From Limnanthes douglasii subsp. nivea (Eukaryota > Streptophyta > Magnoliopsida > Brassicales > Limnanthaceae): a DNA stretch of 64,000 nucleotides. Made by a program: the position numbers and the translations under genes. The notes beneath the pieces were generated by a model. That model searched no databases and was not told the DNA's origin. It was given only the letters and a program-made list of their open reading frames with translations. Shown one piece after another: positions 47,647-57,300 of the stretch (positions are counted from its first letter, which is position 1; every line of letters starts with the position of its first letter). The stretch is from NCBI GenBank assembly GCA_036936605.1, contig JAUPFV010000001.1, positions 341,445,081-341,509,080 of the forward strand, given 5' to 3'.

Positions 47647-48432
47647 CTAACTAGTGTTAGTAGATTGCTGCTTCAAATCACCTCTGTAAGTAACATTAGC
47701 ACTAGAAATGTTAACCGTAGTCATAGAATTCTGTAGACCAGTCAATTGCTCTAGTCTGCTCTCATAAGTGAGTAGACTAGTCTGTAAATCTAGCCACCCA
47801 AGTCCTTCCTTGTTAGGTAGACTGACAACAATTGGTGTGTATTCAGCATCCAGGCCAGCAAGAACCTGTGTTAGCAAATCATCTTTAGATGTGAGGCATC
47901 CTGCTAAGATTAGATTGTCATGAATTAGCTTCATTTTGTTGAGATATTCTGTCATTGAGGTAGATCCTTTGCGAGTTCTTTGGAACTCAGATTTGTAGTA
48001 TGTTATTCTGGCTCTAGTCTGTGAGCCAGATAGTTTTCCAGCAGCATCCCAGAGACCCTTAGCAGACTCTTCCTCCATCAATTGAGCTGTAATTTCTGGG
48101 CTCATGGTGGAATACAACCACCCAAGTAACAACTAGTCCTTAGCAACCCGATCTTCAAATTCTGGGTTGTCTGTGACATTACCCTCAGTATCTGTGACAA
48201 ATTTTGAAGGACAAGTCTTCTCTCCATTGACAAAGCTCCATAGCTTATTACCCTTAATCATAGGTACTACAACTGTCTTCCACAGCAAATAATTATGTCT
48301 GTCAAGACGAATATTATTGACATTGCTGATTGAAAGTAAATGCAGGTTCTTGGCTGAGAAAGATGAGCTGTTTGAAAGTATAGACCCAACTGAGTTTGTG
48401 CTCAGTGAAGGAGACTCGTTAAGATTTGCCAT
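47647..48432 (-). pseudogene. Young copia: gag
   Basis: ATG at 48432 (MANLNESPSLSTNSVGSILS), DRHNYLLWKTVVVPMIKGN, then a stop at 48133-48135 where the family has a Gln (…AKDQLL); the same frame continues 48132-47647 with SPEITAQLMEEESAKGLWDA, YLNKMKLIHDNLILAGCL. Coats the genomic RNA in the virus-like particle. Ends at a stop before a Gly/Arg-rich linker and zinc knuckle. Confidence 0.85.
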
Positions 48433-48459
48433 TGAAGGCTGGAAGAAGCTCTGATACCA

Positions 48460-48880
48460 TGTTAAATTGTGAAGAAAAAGATAAAGATTTGTTTTGCTGT
48501 AATTTTCAATTTCTTAAATCTGTTCAGAATACAAGTTGTGTTATATAGAGAGTAGAGAATCTAACAACCTTGGGAATATTCCCATGTGAGGTTGTTACAT
48601 ATTGTTACCATTTGTTTGGCAATACTAATAAGACTACTCTTGAAGGGCTTTAGTAGATATATTTGGGCTTCAATACTTAGAGAGACCCATGCTCATAAAT
48701 GACTAGACCCACGTAGAGATCCAAGCCCGGTCCATAACTAAACCCAAGCTTAGATGACAATTAGCTCTTCAGCCTCAATCCCTCTCTTCTCTTCAACCTA
48801 ACTTCCTCTCTTCTCTTCTCTTCTCTTCTCTTCTCTTCTCCGGTGTGCACGGTGGTCTTGTGACCAGCACTACCTTTAAC
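48460..48880 (-). mobile_element. 5' LTR of the young copia
   Basis: 421 bp. PBS TGGTATCAGAGCT directly adjoins at 48447-48459. Lacks 37 bp present in the 3' LTR, and its terminal base is missing (TTTAAC instead of TTTAACA). Confidence 0.92.
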
Positions 48881-49735
48881 TGGACCTCAGTTTAGGTTTT
48901 CGAATTCTTAACCGAATGAGAATCAAGGGAGTGATGCTAGACGGAGCTACCATTACAACTGTATTGCTTTTGTGTTCTTCACTTGTTGCTAAACTACGAG
49001 GCACCAGGTAATACGGGCACTTTAGGAAGGTCACAAAGGGGGTTGATGAGATCCTCGCTGAACAAGGTACTAAACATCCGTGCAGGGCTAAAGAAATGAC
49101 GGATGGTAATTTGTCCACACTTGCAAAACAGGCTTCTGAATTGATCAAATGGATGACTTCATGTGAACCTCATCTCCAAAGACTTGTTTCGATTCTTCTT
49201 TCGGCTGCAAATGATTCTAACTGGAGAATTAGACTTGTAACACTGAATTTTGTGCTAATATTTATGTACAAGTATAATTTCCTTTTCTCAATTGTTGATA
49301 AGAAAAATACTTGTGACATGGTGTGGAAGCTACTCACTGCTACCCATGTGGAGATTAGGGAGCATGCTGATACAATTCTGGTAGACTTTAGCGGTCTGGG
49401 TTCCCGTCCAACTGGTTTCGTTAAGTTTTTTAGCTCAACCATAAGTACTTCCAATGTTTTAAACACAGTAAGTTATACTGATGGTGATGCTTGTGTTAAT
49501 GGCTTTACGGGTCATACAAATGACAGGTTTTCTGTGGGATTGTCGAATTTCGGTGCGTATATTACTCGTGATTCAGAAGATATAGAAGCTATTTCCTTTG
49601 ATTTCCGAAAGCAGTACTTCATTTACTCAAAGGAGAATGATATTTTTTGCAAGCTTCCTTATCCAACATAAGATACATTTGGCTAGTATATTACAAGTGC
49701 GAGACATGGTACTAAAGTTAATATTAATCCGGCCA
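48881..49735 (+). pseudogene. Captured gene fragments: HEAT-like segment joined to P5A ATPase piece
   Basis: Interior of the chimeric LTR element. The open frame 49096-49671 starts with a helical, HEAT-repeat-like segment (SELIKWMTSCEPHLQRLVS, LLSAANDSNWRIRL, HVEIREHADTILV), faintly like plant TTI1-type proteins, though I would not name it. Its last ~35 codons clearly change character and match P5A-type cation ATPases (the MIA/PDR2 family): ISFDFRKQYFIYSKE and FCKLPYPT. The match continues through two stops to about 49735 (DTFG, HGTK). The join inside one open frame shows a chimera of two genes. A separate open piece at 48897-49010 (MLDGATITTVLLLCSS) is unassigned. Confidence 0.6.
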
Positions 49736-50129
49736 CTCAGAAGTGGATTAGGCTGTCAGGTACAGATCTTTTGACAGGTGATGTTGTCTCGGTTGAGCGA
49801 TTTTCTACTGGAGACCTGGGCATTTCAGGTAATGGATTTTCTCGTGGCTTATCGATTTTTCGTGCGATAACAATCCTTCCTCAGCATGACCGACGGAAAA
49901 CTAGATTTGGAAGAGTTGCAGGAAACACAAATTTGTACTTGAGAACTTTCAACAAGTTGCGAAGTTGCAATGTACACAGTTCAAAGCCATACATAAACAG
50001 TTGATTTACAAATGGCATTTTTCGAACATTCAGAAATGTGGAATCTGCATATTATATATTCAAAATTCAACGTTTTTCAACTATACATGATTCTGAACAT
50101 TACGAGTCTGATACCTTTGAATATACAGG
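49736..50129 (+). pseudogene. P5A ATPase continuation with internal deletion, plus unknown tail
   Basis: [19 protein letters not shown] at about 49741-49797 matches the actuator-domain start of P5A ATPases (family consensus close to GTDLLPGDVVS). In the family this motif lies roughly 90 residues after the HGTEA motif, whereas here they are about 10 codons apart: the membrane segment between was deleted. Downstream ([20 protein letters not shown]) I recognise nothing. Confidence 0.6.
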
Positions 50130-50541
50130 CTTCAAATAGAAATTGTATATATACGTACAAATCGACCGAAACCCGACGATCCAGTCTCTATTTATTTGAG
50201 GATTGTGGACACAAAACATTTTGACTTCAAATGGAAATTATATATATGTACTGTTAGAATTGTGTGTGCGAATGTGTGTACCGACCTCACGGACTAGCAA
50301 GATATTGTTCGCTTTGCGCTCGCAGGCGCGCACGGATTTGCTCTTGGGTGTATTTCCAAAAAGCCTCTTACTAGTTGAGGTTGGTCCACACTTATATACA
50401 CTTTTTTATGTTCAATCTTGGCAATGTAGGATTGGGGTTCCTCTATGAGATGAAGTTTATTCTTCACATGTACAAATCGACCGAAACCCGACGATCCAAT
50501 CTCTTTTTATTTGAGGATTGTGGACACAAAACATTTTGACC
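50130..50541. repeat. 95-bp tandem duplication split by a solo LTR
   Basis: Unit 1 is 50130-50224 (cttcaaatagaaattgtata ... cattttgac). Unit 2 starts at 50225, is cut at 50251 by the solo LTR, and resumes at 50474 to about 50541 (aaatcgaccgaaacccgacg...). The units differ at only a few positions. Confidence 0.85.
50252..50468. mobile_element. Small solo LTR
   Basis: 217 bp, TGTTAGAATTG...TTCTTCACA, flanked by a perfect 5-bp TSD TGTAC (50247-50251, 50469-50473). Comparison of the two halves of the surrounding tandem duplication confirms it as an insertion. The size suits a copia or TRIM LTR. Confidence 0.8.
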
Positions 50542-50721
50542 CGAAGTGGGAAGTTTTTATTAGTTTCTAACTTTTTATCAGATAAAAGACAGGTTTCTTA
50601 CTATAAAAGGTTTGGACGGGACAATGAGACGTTTTCACGAGCTAGAAAAAGAATGGGGGTATAAGTAGAGGTGTCAAACGGGTTAAACCAGCACCAACCC
50701 GCACCGTTTAAATCAGAACCA

Positions 50722-50873
50722 CGGGTTGCGGTCCTGCCGGGTTGCGGTCCTGCCGGGTTGCCGTCCTGCCAGGTTGCGGTCCTGGCGGGTTGCTCTTATG
50801 CGGTCCTGACGGTCTGGCGGTCCTGCCAGGTTGCAGTCCTAATGGGCCAGTTTCACAGTTAAACCGCCAGTTC
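50722..50873. repeat. Left subterminal repeat block of the hAT
   Basis: About seven copies of a 16-20 bp GC-rich unit (ggttgcggtcctgccgg type), then ggttgcagtcctaatgggcc. The last 45 bp (50829-50873) recur with two mismatches at 56720-56764 in the same orientation. Likely transposase binding sites by analogy to other hATs. Confidence 0.8.
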
Positions 50874-51487
50874 AAACCACCAGACGAACCATTTAAGAGC
50901 CGTTTACCAGTTCAAACCATCAGCCAAACCATTTAATAATTCAAGAACCGTTTATCAGAATATTTTATAATGTTATTTAAAATTAATTTGTAAGTGTTAA
51001 TTGAATCTAATTTCAATAATTGAGATATGTACCATATACACGAGTTAATTATTCTATTTCATGTATTTTAATTTAAATATGTTATCATTTTAATCGAAAC
51101 TTTATAATCATCAATTACATTTTAAACAAAAAATTGTAATTTGATTTTGATACGTTTGAATAATATATACCTATTAAATAATATATACCTATTAGACATT
51201 TAATTGTATTTTAATTTTAAATTATTAGGTGATTATTTAGATTCTTTCAAGCTTGAAGTGTTTATGGTATAGACATATATTAGTGTTTATGCATAGACAT
51301 AAATTACTTGTAAGTTGTAAAGAACAAAATAAAAATTGAAAGCGAGAGTGATTTAAATAACATTTAATAAAAAAATAGAAGGAAAACAAGCAATTCATTA
51401 AAAATAAAAACCAAACAAGTAACATAGTTGTTTAATCAAATAAAAAAGAAAAACATTACAACGATAATGAAAATCAAATGCAAAAAA
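50874..51487. other. AT-rich left flank within the hAT
   Basis: No coding sequence; presumably the 3'-UTR side of the minus-strand gene. Confidence 0.5.
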
Positions 51488-52997
51488 CTAAGGAGCTTCA
51501 TCGTTGTTGTTGTTGTTAGGTGGTTGACCTTGCAAATGCATGTTCTCCATCATCTGTCGCATATACTCCGACTGTTGGGCTTGAGAGTTTGCAAATCGCT
51601 CATTCCATTGATCTTGTCCATGATGCCACTGCTCGTATTGACCATGCCACTGCTCGTATTGACCATGCCACTGCTGGATGTGACCAAGTTGATCATTCAC
51701 CCCTACTTGCCACTGCTGTATCTGGCTAAGCTGGTCATTTACCCCCCTGCCAATTTTGAAATTCGATTTTCCATTTTGTAAAATCATCATGCCATTCCTT
51801 TTGTTGAGTATGCGCAAATTGCATATAATCCATATGATGCTGATGCAAAAACTCAGCAAATTCGCGATCGGTTCGTATTTGTTGTGGCGGTACTCCAGAA
51901 GAACCACTAGCATTTGGATCGAAAGACGCTTCAGCCTCAACTCGATACTGAGTAGGTGGATTTGGCGGTTTTGTAAGACCGTTCGCAGTATATATCTGAT
52001 TCAAGTATTGTCTATGGTGGTTCCATGCCTCCAAATTCGAAATCAACTCTCCATCCCAAGAGTATATTTCCTGCAAACGCAAAGAGTTTCTACCTATAGC
52101 ACTAGTCGGCCTCACCTTCACCGGAGTGTACATACTCACATCAGCTCCTTTCGAAACAAGCAATTTACTCAATATCATCCCATAAGGTAGTTTATTTGTA
52201 CCACACCTCGTTACCATATTTCGAATGATCAAGCTAGGTAAATTAATTATTCCCTGATTTCGAATGATAAAAGCAGTAACAAATGTTTGAATATATGAAA
52301 GCTGTGAATCATTGTTACTAGGGGGAAGAAATATACTATTTACCAATTTCAAAGCTAATCTCCCATTACCATCAAAATTACCCCGCATGCTTCGAAATTT
52401 ACCGCTAATTTTCGGAGCTTCCGCACCAGGACAAGTAAGAAGCTCTACTGCTTCTTCGTAAGACAAAGGCCAATCATCACTCCAGATCGTAGGGCGATAA
52501 CTAATGGGAGGTAATTTATTACCGGTATACATATCATGGGTTGGAACGGAAAAAATATCTTCGAAATCAGTTTCAAAAAAACTATAGGTTTGGCCATCAA
52601 TCAAACAATTCATTCCTAAACCTCTTGGATCATTTTCGATTAATCTTCTTGTGGCATAAAACTTTCGCACTAGTTCTATATACCAATCACATTTGAATCT
52701 AGCTAGTGTCATCCAACCTAGGCCATTATTAGGTTCAATAAGTTTGAAATGTTTTTGCATACCCTTTATTTGGATCAGTTCCTCATAGTCCAGATACATA
52801 GCGGACCAAATTTTTGTTACACCTCGACCTACTTGCTGATTACGGATGCGAAGCTCCCCCTCGCCGCGATGTTCGATAGTCTCGCTCTCCGTTACCTCCA
52901 TATCTTCAAACAACATATTTTCCATCTCTTTCACTTGGGAAGCGGTTGGTTCAATACATCCACCTTTACGAGCATGCTTTGTTCTTTTCGAAGACAT
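51488..52997 (-). CDS. hAT accessory protein (putative plant transposon protein-like)
   Basis: Start ATG at 52997, the first in the frame, about 150 bp downstream of a minus-strand TATA box. Basic N-terminus (MSSKRTKHARKGG), then a globular core from about residue 60 to 350 (YLDYEELIQIKGMQKHFKL, WYIELVRKFYATRRLIEND, RGLGMNCLIDGQTYSF) with the look of the large 'putative plant transposon protein' family, whose members occur in plant transposons without known activity. The C-terminus is Gln/Trp-rich with imperfect repeats (GVNDQLSQIQQW, GVNDQLGHIQQW, HGQYEQWHGQYEQW). The first frame closes at 51735; the repeat tail lies one frame over and is reached by removing one G from a six-G run at about 51745, so the real protein probably ends at 51488 (about 500 residues). 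No catalytic motif recognised. It may assist DNA binding or regulate the transposase. Confidence 0.75.
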
Positions 52998-53183
52998 TTA
53001 GCGAAACCTGAAATTTAAATAGAGTTTGAAAAATATATAAAAAAAATTAGAGAAGTGTAGTAGAGAGAGGGGATAGATTTGTAGTGGAGAGGGAGGAGGG
53101 GAGAGATTTGTAGTGGAGTTGGAGTGAAAAATATAGGAGGAGGTATGTGTTATTTATAGGGTTTTTTTTTTCATACTAGCCGT

Positions 53184-53493
53184 TTGATGACGTCATCAAG
53201 CGGACCATCCGGCCAGGCGTCCGGATGGTCCGCGCCCAACGGCTATTTCAAACCAACTAGCCGTTGGATGAACCGGGGCATCCGGACGGTTCGTCCGGAT
53301 GCCCCGGATGACCAACGGCTAGTTGGTTTGAAATAACCGTTGGTCATCCGGGGCATCCGGACAAATCGTCCGGATGCCCCGGTTACAACCGGACCATCCG
53401 GATCGACATCCGGATGGTCCGATTTGTCTGTCCGGGCGTCCGGACATTTCGTCCGGATGCCCTGGACCATCCGGACGCCCATCCGGATGGTCC
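53184..53493. repeat. Array of perfect inverted repeats in the hAT promoter
   Basis: At least eight palindromic units: TTGATGACGTCATCAA (53184-53199, with a TGACGTCA bZIP-type core); CGGACCATCCGG/CCGGATGGTCCG (53201-53212, 53221-53232); CCAACGGCTA/TAGCCGTTGG (53236-53245, 53258-53267); CCGGGGCATCCGGAC and its complement twice (53273-53307; 53348-53382); ATGACCAACGG/CCGTTGGTCAT (53308-53318, 53337-53347); CGGACCATCCGGAT pair (53390-53421); GGGCGTCCGGAC/GTCCGGATGCCC (53434-53462, one mismatch); GGACCATCCGG/CCGGATGGTCC (53464-53493). Loops are about 4-18 bases. Could be protein binding sites or strong hairpins. Confidence 0.93.
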
Positions 53494-53708
53494 GGGCGAA
53501 ATTTTTTTTTTTTTCGTTTTTTTTATGGGTCTCCCCTATAAATAGAGGAGACCCCAACACCAATACTCACACCTCTCAAACAACTCTCTACTTCTCTCTA
53601 AATCTATCTACTTGTTCGAAAAGTTGTAGAAATCTATAATTACTTATTTTACATATTCTACTCCTACGTTCGAAATTGTTTGATTTTTGTTTTTCCGCAA
53701 ATTGTTTC

Positions 53709-53795
53709 TTAGTTGTTATTAGTCTAAATTTAGTTGTTCTATCTTGTTATTAGTCTAAATTTAGTTGTTCTATCTTGTTATTAGTCTAAATTTAG
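53709..53795 (+). repeat. 31-bp tandem repeat in the transposase leader
   Basis: About 2.5 copies of ttagttgttctatcttgtta followed by ttagtctaaat, just upstream of the transposase start. Confidence 0.85.
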
Positions 53796-53853
53796 ATTTT
53801 ATTATTAGTATTTTATTGTATATTTAAAAAAAAAAACTGTTATTAGTTTTAAA

Positions 53854-55989
53854 ATGAATTCAAAACGTAGAAATACTGGGATAAACCAACCATCTAATGT
53901 GGATCTCAATACCATGGATGAATTTTCTACAGATTTCCCTCACGTTGACATGTTCTCCTCCCACGAAAGTGGTGGTGGAAGTACTAGTGGGTCGAGATCT
54001 CGTAAGAAAACATCTTGGATTTGGAAACACTATACTCTATCAGAAGATGGTTTGAATTGTATTTGTAACGTGTGCAAAAAAAGTTATCTTCACGTAAGTG
54101 GAGCTAGAAATATGGGCACTAGCACTGTGGTAAAACATTTATTTAAACATTCAATATATGATCCTACAAAACCTAACCCAACTAATGTTTGCACGAACCC
54201 TCAAACAGGTCTTCCTTTTGAGTTTAACCACGATACGTATAGGGAGGAAACAATGATTTATGCAGTCGGTAGTTTACAACCATTTAGTTTTGGGGATTCT
54301 TGGAGATACGAAAATTGGATGCAAGCTGGGGTAAACCCACAGGCAACACGCATTCCACGTACCTCTTTGCGATCGCTAGCCTTTAAATATTATTTACAAA
54401 GAAAAAAAGAGATTATTCAAACTATGCAGACTTTGCCATGGAATGTTTCGATTACTAGTGACATAGCTACTTTTACTGATTTAGATATGATATGTGTTAC
54501 CCTCCATTGGATGGACGCCCAATGGGTCCTCCAAAGGAGAATTATATGGTTTGAATCAATTGGGAAGCATAACGCACAAATAATTAGGGAGAGTATGATT
54601 GAATGCATGAATGTTTATGGCATTAAAAACAAGATTATGTCTATTTCGTTGGATAATGCATCTTCTAATATTAGTGCTATAACATTGCTTATACAAGATT
54701 GCAATCCCCCTTTTCCAAAATTGTTTCACACCAAATGTTTATGCCACGTACTTCAATTAATTGCGAAAGAAGGAATACGTATGGTTCAGGGTGATTATAT
54801 TACCCCTATAAAAATTGGGATCCTATTTTGCTCGACATCCGCTGCTAAAAAAAGAGCTTTTAAAACACTTGTTACTTCAAATGGGAAAAAATATAAGAAA
54901 CTTTTATTAGATGTCGAAACTAGATGGAATTCTACTTACACAATGCTTGCACGTGCGCATGTTTTTAAAGAAGAGATTACGACGCTTTGTAATGCATATC
55001 GTGAAACACCAATTGAACTAGATCATTGGAAATTTTGTGCACACATGTTAAGATTTTTAAGACTTTTTAAAGAAAACACCCTAACCTTTTCTTCACAAAA
55101 TCAACCTAATGCTCATTTGGCCCTTTTCACGATTGCTAATCTTGCCATGCATATGGATGAATTTAGATCACATTATGCATGCGTAGACATGGTGCCCGGA
55201 ATGGAATATAAGTTCACAAAGTATTTTCATCCAATCCCTGATAGTTATTCATTTGCTTGCCTTTTAGATCATTTTTCACGAAAATAAAAATTTGAATTGC
55301 TAGTTAGATGCTTTTATAATTCTGTACGGTTTTCTACAGATAAACCACCGACCGAACCAATTGACCCTGAAGGGTATATTAGCGGTATATATGATAGTTT
55401 GTATAATATCTATGATAAGTATGCTGCAAGATATAGATCAAATACATCTACAAATGTAAGGAGTGGTAACAATAGGGGTAGAGGGAGATCTACTAACTAT
55501 GTTCAATTGGCAATGTTACGAAACAATGTTACAGAAACCCCTCAATCTGATAATGAGTTGTATAGATTTTGGAGCACTAGGTTTGATTTTACGAATTATC
55601 CTGACCAAGGTATTGAAGATATCATAAGATGGTGGGGTACCAAAATTGAAGAGTTTCCTATTCTTTGCAGGATTGTTAAAGAGATTTATGCTATACCTAT
55701 GTCTACAGTTGCAAGTGAGTGTGCTTTCAGCCAAGCGAGGTTGCAATACACGACTAAGAGAACAAGATTGACGGGCAAAGCACTTGGAGTGCTTGTGGCA
55801 GTTAAGGATTGGACAGCGGCGGATAAAAGGATGCAAGACATAGAGTTTAGAGACGAAGTGAACGTAGACGACATCTTCGAAGATTATCCGGATGATTACG
55901 AAGATATACTTGAACAAGAAATTGCGGAAGAAAACGAAAATGACGACGAAGATTTTACTTACGAAGATGACGAAGCTGAAGATGAATGA
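53854..55989 (+). pseudogene. hAT transposase with BED zinc finger (one internal stop)
   Basis: Cuts and joins the element ends in the nucleus. One frame from ATG 53854 to TGA at 55987-55989, about 711 codons, broken only by a TAA at 55285-55287 in a run of A. BED-type finger C71-x2-C74...H95-x3-H99 (CICNVCKKSYLH, VVKHLFKH). Catalytic-core motifs: TSD with D203, then SLDNASSN with D267, then KCLCHVLQLI, the hAT C-x2-H box. After the stop: the middle region, a short RSGNNRGRGRS linker, and the C-terminal hAT dimerisation region (ELYRFWSTRFDF, IIRWWGTKIEEFPILCRIV) with the conserved Glu in STVASECAFS. Acidic tail. Length is normal for plant hATs. The single stop may be real or a base-call error. 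Confidence 0.88.
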
Positions 55990-56689
55990 TGTTTGTAATA
56001 GTTTTTTGCTATTTTGTATTGTAATTTGAAAACATTTGTACAACTCCTGGCCCGCACGAGTATAAACTGTGAATGGCTAAATTATCCAAAAATGACTTTA
56101 CCTTTTATTATAATAACAACAACTGTATTATGAAATACTTATAACTTCATAACATCTAAAACCAAAACAAAAAATAATAACAAACACTTGTAAAATTTAA
56201 AACCAAATCACAATAGTAATCAAATTGTAATATTAAAATTATAACCATAGAATTTGTAATATTTTAACATGATAAGATATAGTTAAAATGTGATAATAAC
56301 ATAAGTAATATTTAAAATTTTACTTATGTTATAAACATAATAATAAACATAATAATAATATTTGTAATATTTGTAATAGTAATATTTAAAACCAAATCAC
56401 AATAGTAATCAAAATGTAATATTTGTAATATTTATAAACATAATAATAATAATATTCAAAATGTGATAATAACATAAGTAATATTTAAAAATTTGGACTA
56501 TATAATAATTACAACACTTAAAATATTAATAACCAAAACAAATTAATATTAACAAAAATGTAATAATAATTCTATAATAATATGCAATATCTCAATATTT
56601 TTTAAATATAACATTTTGGTTATAAAATAAATAAAATCAGCATAATATTTACCAATAAACCGCCGATTTTTTACAAATAAACCGTGGTT
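55990..56689. other. AT-rich right flank within the hAT
   Basis: Non-coding, rich in 'taatattt' words repeated many times (for example aataataatatttgtaatat near 56340-56370 and again near 56440). Confidence 0.6.
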
Positions 56690-56764
56690 TCGCAGTCCTG
56701 CCGGGTTGCAGTCCTGCCGGGTTGCAGTCCTAATGGGCCAGTTTCGCAGGTAAACCGCCAGTTC
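56690..56764. repeat. Right subterminal repeat block of the hAT
   Basis: Three copies of the gcagtcctgccgggtt unit ending in the 45-bp segment shared with the left block, in direct orientation. Confidence 0.8.
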
Positions 56765-56825
56765 TTAAGCAGGTTGTCAGCTTTGATCCGTGGTTCCAGA
56801 ACCATTGGACACCTCTCGGTATAAG

Positions 56826-57300
56826 TCACTTATTTTCGTTGGCCGAGTTTAGTTACATTCCGAATGGATATCTTTCAAATGATTTTACCTCGTTTGGAGC
56901 TGAGGCTTTTGTCATTAAATAGGAAGCCACATTATTGAAACAGCCAGCAGGTGAAAATGATCTTACACTTGGATGATTTCAAAATTTTCAACTGTAACTG
57001 ATCTACTTTATTACTCGGAAACTATTGGTGGATTTACTGTCCCCTCCATAGCACAATGGAAGGGACATAGGTGGTGCTGACTTAGATTCACTATTGGTGG
57101 ATTTACTGGAAGATGACATAGCACAATGGAGGGGGCATGGGTGGTGCTGACTTGAATGATATAATTCAGGATTTTAATAGCGGGGGTTCGAGTTAGCAAC
57201 TTGTGAATCTCGTAGTGCAGTTTTTTCGATGTTTTGCCTTTTTGAATTCGGACGTTTTGAATTCGAGGTCGAATTCTTTCCAACCGGAGACAGAGAAGGA
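56826..57300 (+). other. 3' interior of the chimeric element with tandem repeat and PPT
   Basis: No stop-free gene. An open stretch with FSYIPNGYLSNDFTSFGAEA at about 56840-56920 may be another captured fragment. A ~75-bp tandem duplication (actattggtggatttactg units) spans about 57018-57160. The end (gaattcgaggtcgaattc, then ggagacagagaagga at 57286-57300) resembles the pol-end/polypurine region of gypsy elements. Confidence 0.55.

Larger units (their letters stand above)
43479..48880 (-). mobile_element. Young copia element with duplicated truncated start
   Basis: Ale-like copia on the minus strand: 5' LTR 48880-48460, internal 48459-44057, LTR 44056-43598, then again a PBS and the first ~90 bp of gag (43597-43479), which is identical to 48431-48341. 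The LTRs differ by five substitutions (about 1.2%) plus a 37-bp indel, so insertion was recent. It lies within the chimeric LTR element. No TSD is visible, as expected when the downstream end is a truncated second unit. Confidence 0.88.
53040..53850. promoter_or_regulatory. Divergent promoter of the two-gene hAT
   Basis: The same 10-mer CCTATAAATA occurs once on each strand, facing outward: minus strand at 53160-53151 and plus strand at 53535-53544. Between them lies a GC-rich array of inverted repeats (53184-53493). Both leaders are pyrimidine-rich on their coding strand. This arrangement fits one shared bidirectional promoter driving accessory and transposase genes together. Confidence 0.75.
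50666..56817 (+). mobile_element. Two-gene hAT DNA transposon
   Basis: 6,152 bp with short terminal inverted repeats TAGAGGTGTC / GAGAGGTGTC and a perfect 8-bp TSD GGTATAAG (50658-50665, 56818-56825), the hAT-typical size. It encodes a BED-finger hAT transposase on the plus strand and a second, divergently transcribed protein on the minus strand, separated by a palindrome-rich promoter. Subterminal GC-rich repeats occur at both ends. It lies inside the chimeric LTR element, so it arrived later. Confidence 0.92.

Noticed and set aside
48881..50129. Intact host gene
   Set aside because: Stops, a frame-joined chimera and an internal deletion in the P5A piece show that these are fragments.
51756..52190. 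Plus-strand frame inside the accessory gene
   Set aside because: Shadow of the minus-strand coding region; no domain, and promoter evidence supports the minus strand.
51488..52997. Accessory gene as a separate transposon nested in the hAT
   Set aside because: I looked for flanking terminal repeats and TSDs around 51000-53100 and found none, and the shared promoter layout argues for one element. Not fully excluded.
55516..56043. Minus-strand open frame of 175 codons opposite the transposase C-terminus
   Set aside because: Hydrophobic low-complexity translation of the acidic transposase tail read backwards; a shadow.
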